A DNA stretch of 43,484 nt. Source: a virus. The notes below the pieces were generated by a model. That model ran no database searches. It saw nothing but the letters and a program-made list of their open reading frames with translations, and was not told the DNA's origin. Position 1 is the stretch's first letter, and each line of letters opens with the position of its first letter. The position numbers and the translations under genes are program-made. Shown piece by piece: positions 39,066 through 43,484 of this stretch. The DNA is taken from IMG/VR virus record IMGVR_UViG_3300037852_000518, positions 1-43,484 of that record. One strand, 5' to 3'.

Positions 39066-39655
39066 CGAAATCCGTAAGCCGTGATTGTCTTTCTCGGCCC
39101 AGCGTACAGCATCTCCGATCCGGCGATGCGCCCCCCGTAAAGATTGACCGGGTTCGGTGGACCAGGGGTGAAGGCTGCGGTGTAAGTCACAACAAGCGAA
39201 AGGCCGAAAAATACGCCGTTCCGATTATTTCCCGTCGAGACCCCGCACTGCAGTTGAATGTCGAAATTCGCCCAATTCGCCAGCGTGTTGCCCGCCGTTT
39301 GAATTGTCATGCTAGTAGGGCCGGAAGTGATTTCGCTCGTGCTACTCGTGGTCACATTCGTCATTGTGGCGAGTTGCGTGCTGCCCCCGCTCTCGACCAG
39401 CGTAAGGGTAAAATCGGTCGTTGTGCTTTTGACCGCATTGTCCCATTCCACGGTATAGGTGACGGCAGTCACGGCCGACATTCCCGCCGTGCTAAAGCCG
39501 GTTCCCAATACTAGCGCATTCGAGGACGTGCCCGCAGTCATCTCGACGCTGTTGGTGCCGTTGGCGGCGAGGTTGCCGTGGAAGGTCGTGCCGCCGTTCA
39601 ATGCCCAATCGGTGGTTGTGATGTCGCTCGTGGGCGTAACGGTGATAGTCGCCAT
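39062..39655 (-). CDS. Thr-rich beta virion protein
   Basis: The protein has 197 residues with very high Thr, Ser and Asn content and hardly any Lys. It begins TITVTPTSDITTTDWALNGG and alternates short strands through most of its length, ending GGRIAGSEMLYAGPRKTITAYG. The pattern fits a beta-sandwich surface or fibre-tip protein. A CTANATA box precedes ATG 39655. Convergent with the tail-fibre gene. No family was recognised. Confidence 0.55.
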   Translation of the reverse strand: MATITVTPTSDITTTDWALNGGTTFHGNLAANGTNSVEMTAGTSSNALVLGTGFSTAGMSAVTAVTYTVEWDNAVKSTTTDFTLTLVESGGSTQLATMTNVTTSSTSEITSGPTSMTIQTAGNTLANWANFDIQLQCGVSTGNNRNGVFFGLSLVVTYTAAFTPGPPNPVNLYGGRIAGSEMLYAGPRKTITAYGFR

Positions 39656-39659
39656 CCCT

Positions 39660-39665
39660 TATCTA
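39660..39665 (-). promoter_or_regulatory. CTANATA-type start box
   Basis: On the minus strand TCTAGATA ends 4 bases (AGGG) before ATG 39655. The last A-G-G-G could act as a weak SD, but its spacing is too short; the box overlaps the stop of the previous gene at 39663. Confidence 0.55.
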
Positions 39666-40010
39666 GACGGCTTCAATCACCTTTAGATTCTTTGCGGCAA
39701 GCCAGGGCTCCCGATTGGCGAGCGTTGCCTCATGACTGTCGGCCGCTTGTGGGCCAACAAGCTCAGCCGTGACGGGCACTTGGTTCGCCACGATGAAGGC
39801 TTGCATGTGATCGTGCCGGGCCTGGGTTAGGCCCATCGCACAGAGGTGATGAGTGGCCGGAAGCTCTCCGGTCGGGCTAAGCGGCGTCGGCAACATCTTC
39901 TCGGCCGTTTGTGCGTGTCGCCCTTGGGAATCCATCCAAGCCAAACACAGCGGCCGGGCGGTCTCAATTTCTTCGGCTCGTGCGGTGATACAAACTGTGA
40001 ATAGGTCCAT
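39663..40010 (-). CDS. Hypothetical virion-region protein
   Basis: The protein has 115 residues. An alpha/beta pattern is visible (FTVCITARAEEIETARPLCLAWM; HHLCAMGLTQARHDHMQAFIVANQ), and the segment PLSPTGELPATHH recalls tail-fibre-associated chaperones only loosely. It is leftward, the first gene after a CTANATA box, and followed by the Thr-rich protein gene 7 bases on. Function unknown. Confidence 0.5.
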   Translation of the reverse strand: MDLFTVCITARAEEIETARPLCLAWMDSQGRHAQTAEKMLPTPLSPTGELPATHHLCAMGLTQARHDHMQAFIVANQVPVTAELVGPQAADSHEATLANREPWLAAKNLKVIEAV

Positions 40011-40014
40011 GCCG

Positions 40015-40020
40015 TATTTA
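40015..40020 (-). promoter_or_regulatory. CTANATA-type start box
   Basis: On the minus strand CCTAAATA ends 4 bases (CGGC) before ATG 40010. No SD is visible. It is the rightmost of the boxes and marks the edge of the late gene region. Confidence 0.6.
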
Positions 40021-40079
40021 GGAGTTGCGTGTGCAAAAGAAAACTCACCGCACGGGCGGGTGCTTTTTCGCAGATCGAG

Positions 40080-41174
40080 CTACCTCTTTGCCTTGGGAGC
40101 GGGCTCCTCATCAGGGGGTGGTGCCGGTGGTACCGAGGGCATTGGTCCAGAGTGTATTGGTCCAAAGGGCGCTGTTCCGAATGGCAGTGATGGTGGCTTG
40201 TATTTCTTTAAGTCGTCGATTGCGTCGTAAGGCTTGCCATTGCCTTGATCTGTTGCAGGTGTCGTGCCGTCGCCAATCGGGATATAGGCGAAACCAACTG
40301 ACTCAGGCAATATGTCGATCTCCGTCTTCCTATGGGCCGGTCCCTCGCTAACAATTAGTTTAGCGTTAAGCTTGAAGATCCCCCCATCCTTGCTGGCCAG
40401 TATGACTCGCATCGGTTGCTGATATGCGTCACGAAGCGCCAGACATCCACTTTCCCACTTTGCAAGCCCTCCGACTTTGGTCCAGTACATTGAAGGGTGA
40501 AACGTCCACGGCAAAGCCCCCGTCTCCTTCTTCAGTTCTACAACCAGAATGATCTTATCCACGGTGACCGCCCCTGCCGGTCCCATCCTGTACGGCGGAA
40601 ATGGCTCAAAGCGATCGACAGTGACAACTACGTCGTTCAAGACAAGCTCTTGATAGGCATCTTTCTTCCGAATTATAAAATCGAAACCAATTCCATCAGG
40701 TTGAGGAATCTGGCTCATGACTCCAGCGGAGGCGATCGCCTGAACGTTCATCGTGTCGAGAGTTTTGCGGCCATTGTTGTCCACGGTGACTACAAGCTCA
40801 CGGAGGATTGTCGGCGTGCTCATTTCCAACGGCACCTTGTAGCTTCCCATATGGAGATACAAATCAACTGAAAGAATCGTGGCAGCAACAGCGAAGCCAC
40901 ACATAAAGTGCAGGAAATGTGGCGCTCGACCTCTGGTTTCCTTTTGCCCGTACCCGATCTTCCGTGGCCGTCGCTCAAACGCAACTCCACCGAGACACAA
41001 GAGGCAGAGCGTGCCGAGGGCCAGCCATCGGAATAATGGATCGCTGAGCTTAGATTGGACATGCAGCTCAAGTGTTACGGTGGCGACAATTATGGCGGGA
41101 ATTGCGATCCATGCGGTCGGAATCCCAAACCACTTTTCGATGCCCTCTGCGATCTTGTCTGCATCATCGCTCAT
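40080..41174 (-). CDS. Membrane protein with extracytoplasmic domain
   Basis: The protein has 364 residues. Three hydrophobic segments (about 18-38, 46-66 and 88-107) precede a beta-rich soluble domain (about 115-320) and a Pro-rich tail ending EEPAPKAKR. With three membrane passes the large domain would face outward if the N-terminus is inside. AGGAGG lies 6 bases before the ATG. It is in an operon with the coiled-coil gene at 41185. Its position next to the integrase suggests lysogenic expression, perhaps in exclusion, but no signature supports this. Confidence 0.6.
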   Translation of the reverse strand: MSDDADKIAEGIEKWFGIPTAWIAIPAIIVATVTLELHVQSKLSDPLFRWLALGTLCLLCLGGVAFERRPRKIGYGQKETRGRAPHFLHFMCGFAVAATILSVDLYLHMGSYKVPLEMSTPTILRELVVTVDNNGRKTLDTMNVQAIASAGVMSQIPQPDGIGFDFIIRKKDAYQELVLNDVVVTVDRFEPFPPYRMGPAGAVTVDKIILVVELKKETGALPWTFHPSMYWTKVGGLAKWESGCLALRDAYQQPMRVILASKDGGIFKLNAKLIVSEGPAHRKTEIDILPESVGFAYIPIGDGTTPATDQGNGKPYDAIDDLKKYKPPSLPFGTAPFGPIHSGPMPSVPPAPPPDEEPAPKAKR

Positions 41175-41184
41175 TTCCGCCTCC

Positions 41185-41814
41185 TTATTCGTCGCCCTCG
41201 ATCAGGTTGCCCTCTCGATCGAATTGCCTGCCCTCTTTGTCGATCCAGCGACCCGTCTCATCAGACCTTGTCATCCCCTCGCTGACAGCTTTTTCGTGGA
41301 AGTCCCGGACCCTCTGAGGATGGAAGCCAAACGGAACTTTGGGCTCCGTGGGGTTTGCCCTCTTGAGACTGGTCAGCAGGAAACTGATTTGGGAGACATG
41401 TTGCACCAACGTTACCGGATTCCCGTCATCCGATCTCCCATGAAACACGATCAAGCTCGGATCGTGATAGCCGAGTTCCTCGACCCGGAAGATCACAGTT
41501 TGCCCAAAGGAGACGAGACGGACGCCCACTTCATGCTCGCTGTCCAGCGACTTGTCAAAGTCCTCGATCCAGAATTGCAGCTTTTCGTAAAATTGGCTTG
41601 CCATATTAGCTTTCGCCAACTCAGCGACGGTCAGCGTAGCCTCGTGTCGTGCCTGATTCTTTTCCGCAATGTGCTCGGTAATGTGAAGGAGGGCATCATT
41701 TTTCCGATGCGCTTCTTCCGCACTTCGGGCGAGAGCCCGTTGAACTTCCTGTGCTGCCTGTTGAGCTTGCCGCAATGCTTCGTGCGGCAACCGATCGAAT
41801 TTGTCCGATGACAT
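41185..41814 (-). CDS. Coiled-coil protein paired with the membrane gene
   Basis: The protein has 209 residues. The N-terminal half is a long coiled coil (about 10-75, many A/E/Q/R: LRQAQQAAQEVQRALARSAE). The middle is alpha/beta (VGVRLVSFGQTVIFRVEELGY; LIVFHGRSDDGNPVTLVQHVSQ), and the C-terminus has repeated WIDKEGRQFDREGNLI, a short repeat with Gly/Asp. AGGAGG lies 9 bases before the ATG. Ten bases separate it from the membrane gene downstream. Function unknown. Confidence 0.6.
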   Translation of the reverse strand: MSSDKFDRLPHEALRQAQQAAQEVQRALARSAEEAHRKNDALLHITEHIAEKNQARHEATLTVAELAKANMASQFYEKLQFWIEDFDKSLDSEHEVGVRLVSFGQTVIFRVEELGYHDPSLIVFHGRSDDGNPVTLVQHVSQISFLLTSLKRANPTEPKVPFGFHPQRVRDFHEKAVSEGMTRSDETGRWIDKEGRQFDREGNLIEGDE

Positions 41815-41849
41815 GAGACCCGCCTCCTTTGGTCAGAATTGTACCAAAC

Positions 41850-41877
41850 AAAAAACCGCCCCAACGAGGAGGCGGTT
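41850..41877 (-). terminator. Integrase terminator
   Basis: On the minus strand AACCGCC/GGCGGTT (7-bp stem, 10-base loop) is followed by TTTTTTG. It lies 24 bases past the integrase stop and just before the coiled-coil gene. Confidence 0.8.
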
Positions 41878-41882
41878 GATCG

Positions 41883-41902
41883 GACCTTACAAAAGTAAGG
41901 TC
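41883..41902. repeat. Perfect 8-bp inverted repeat at the integrase stop
   Basis: GACCTTAC-AAAA-GTAAGGTC spans the end of the integrase gene (stop 41901-41903) and precedes the terminator. It could stabilise the mRNA end or be a protein-binding site. Confidence 0.55.
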
Positions 41903-43484
41903 AGAGAGTCGCCAGGAGTTGCTCCAGGGTCAGGCCCTTCGACCGTGCCTTGCGTTCGAGCTTGCTCAGTACCTCACTCGACATTTTCACGTTGCGCTTC
42001 CGGGTCTCCTTGACCAGCCCGAACCTCACCCCAAGCTCCTGGATCGCTTCATCGAGGTCAGGACACGGCTCTCCGTCAGTAAAGCTGTAGTTGATCTTCG
42101 CAACCTCATCGAGGGTTTCGCCCAAGTACAGAGTCTCGATCCCCCGATTGATCCGTTGGATCTCCGTCGCCCCGGTCTTCCTGATGTAGTCCAGTCGCTT
42201 CTCGGCCAGCCCGAAGTCCTTCCGGTTCTTGTGCCAATACGACGAGAGATTGTCGTAGGTCTTCGGCTCATCCTCCACAAACTTGTGGACAACCAGCCGA
42301 TTGCCCCTGCGACCAGCGAACACGTACACCGGATCATCCGAGATCGCCTCCTCGATGAGGCTCACGGTGATCGGCCAAAGCGGGTACGACACAACAGGCG
42401 AGGTCTCATTCTGATTCATCTTCTCTCGCTGAATCGTGATCCTGCCGTTCTTGAGATCGAGATCGTCCTTCCGCAATGCGTTGAGGTCGGTCGATCGAAA
42501 CCCACAATTGAGGGACACGATCAGGTAACAGCGATGCGGCTGTGGCACGTTCTTGAGGACGGTCTGGAAGTCCTCTGGCTCCCAGAGCAATTTCTTCTTG
42601 GCGAGTCGCTTGCGGCCCGTGCCATGTGGCTCCCGGAACGTGAACTCCTTGCTGTCCAGGTTCTCCGGGGCATTACCGTAAAGCTCACACCCCTCGCTCC
42701 TCGATGCCCAGCGCACGAACATCCTGAAGGCCGAGAAGTAACCCTCCTTGGATGCCTTCGACAACGACAACTTGTCGAGATCATCATGGTACTTCTCGAT
42801 TGCGGTGTTCGTGATTGTCCCGACATGCTTGCTCGTGTCGGCCATCGTTTTGTATTTGCCAAGGCGGACAATCCGGTCCTTGGCTGTGCCGATGGTCGTT
42901 GTGCCTCGACCTCTCGACTTGACCCGAGTGAGGTACTGCTCAATCCAAAACTCAATGGTCTGGGGGAGCTTCGTGGATCTTGGCGAATCGTCCAGTTGTC
43001 GGATGCGCTCACGCCATTTCGAGGAGAGGCGAAAGTCTTTAGTGCCGAACCCGAAGGCTCCAGGGGCCAGAGCAAACTCAGTCAGGAACTCGGGGCGCTT
43101 CGTACCAGAGGCGAACGACATGACGGGCATCGTGTACGGAAGCTCGGGCTGCTTGAGTTGCTCCTCGATCCAGCCCAAGAACTCAGCCACGTACTTTGAC
43201 AGTTTGGCTTCGTCCTTCGGGATGCCAAAATGGTCGTACCATTCTTGGACAAGGCGGAAGGTGTCTCGATGATGGTGGTACTGCTGAGCGTTCGGCCGCT
43301 CACCATCGAGGCGGGCGACGATGCCCGACCACTCCAGGAGCGCCGCCTCGTAGCCTTCCTTGGTGAGCGGGTGCTTGAGATAATGCGTCTTTCCGTCCCG
43401 ATACTTTTTCCAGTAATTGCGTGAGGGCCAAGGAGTGAGTTCGAGGCGGACTCCACGCTCTTTCTGTCGATCAGCCCAGTTCAT
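41901..43484 (-). CDS. Tyrosine integrase with C-terminal helical extension
   Basis: The protein has 527 residues, with ATG at the window's last bases. The N-terminal part (about 1-150) is a charged domain; residues of about 175-265 fit the core-binding SAM-like domain. Catalytic domain: CGFRSTDL (R330), LDYIRKTGAT (R435), YLGET (453-457) and the likely nucleophile Y466 in INYSF. The usual His of H-x2-R is Asp (432), and the usual His/Trp before the Tyr is Glu (456). Residues of about 490-527 form an extra RHH-like helix pair. It would catalyse integration and excision of this prophage. The altered residues leave activity in question, although the overall match is good. Confidence 0.85.
   Translation of the reverse strand: MNWADRQKERGVRLELTPWPSRNYWKKYRDGKTHYLKHPLTKEGYEAALLEWSGIVARLDGERPNAQQYHHHRDTFRLVQEWYDHFGIPKDEAKLSKYVAEFLGWIEEQLKQPELPYTMPVMSFASGTKRPEFLTEFALAPGAFGFGTKDFRLSSKWRERIRQLDDSPRSTKLPQTIEFWIEQYLTRVKSRGRGTTTIGTAKDRIVRLGKYKTMADTSKHVGTITNTAIEKYHDDLDKLSLSKASKEGYFSAFRMFVRWASRSEGCELYGNAPENLDSKEFTFREPHGTGRKRLAKKKLLWEPEDFQTVLKNVPQPHRCYLIVSLNCGFRSTDLNALRKDDLDLKNGRITIQREKMNQNETSPVVSYPLWPITVSLIEEAISDDPVYVFAGRRGNRLVVHKFVEDEPKTYDNLSSYWHKNRKDFGLAEKRLDYIRKTGATEIQRINRGIETLYLGETLDEVAKINYSFTDGEPCPDLDEAIQELGVRFGLVKETRKRNVKMSSEVLSKLERKARSKGLTLEQLLATL

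Noticed and set aside
1-43484. Search for an endolysin and for attachment-site repeats
   Set aside because: No lysozyme, amidase or peptidase motif was seen, and no matching repeats at the ends could be recognised; they may lie outside the window or be too divergent.

Overview
The window reads as a nearly complete integrated siphovirus-type prophage (a tailed phage with no tail-sheath gene), most likely from a planctomycete. It begins at the stop codon of a leftward regulator gene and ends at the start codon of a leftward tyrosine integrase, so it looks trimmed to gene edges. The planctomycete assignment is inference. It rests on the small Ser/Lys-rich HTH-like protein at 2008-2334 and the tail-completion-like protein at 24538-25206, both of which resemble families I associate with Planctomycetes. 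No rRNA, tRNA or CRISPR was seen, and no attachment-site pair can be recognised.

Layout. 1-6005 is an accessory and control region: an HTH regulator, a ParB-like protein, an orphan DNA methyltransferase, a HEPN-like protein, small zinc-binding and acidic proteins, an HTH gene, and about 700 bases without a convincing gene that are rich in hairpins and end in a leftward terminator. 6002-10926 carries a PIN-domain protein, a TPR-glycosyltransferase, a membrane protein and a stand-alone GroES. 10948-13924 holds small leftward genes behind a pair of palindromic operators, then a membrane/coiled-coil protein. 13995-40010 is the virion region: small and large terminase, lambda-type portal, a fused prohead protease/major capsid protein, a decoration-like protein, head-tail connectors, tail tube, tape measure, tail hub, several cysteine-rich tail proteins and a repetitive tail fibre. 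Two duplicated small basic proteins lie at 29321-30023. 40080-43484 has a membrane protein, a coiled-coil protein and the integrase. No endolysin or replication gene is recognisable.

Expression logic. First genes of virion transcription units, on both strands, lack a Shine-Dalgarno (SD) sequence. Instead they carry a CTANATA-like box ending 4-5 bases before the start codon (13995, 17293, 17788, 19530, 22614, 26220, 36576; on the minus strand 36536, 34809, 39655 and 40010, with a weaker form at 26183). Genes inside these units, and most accessory genes, use ordinary SD sequences or ATGA/TAATG overlaps. This suggests a phage-specific late promoter giving leaderless or near-leaderless mRNA, and is the most striking signal in the window. 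Next in interest are a pair of hairpins with a compensatory base change ahead of the two duplicated small genes, and the structured gene-poor region at about 4847-5510.
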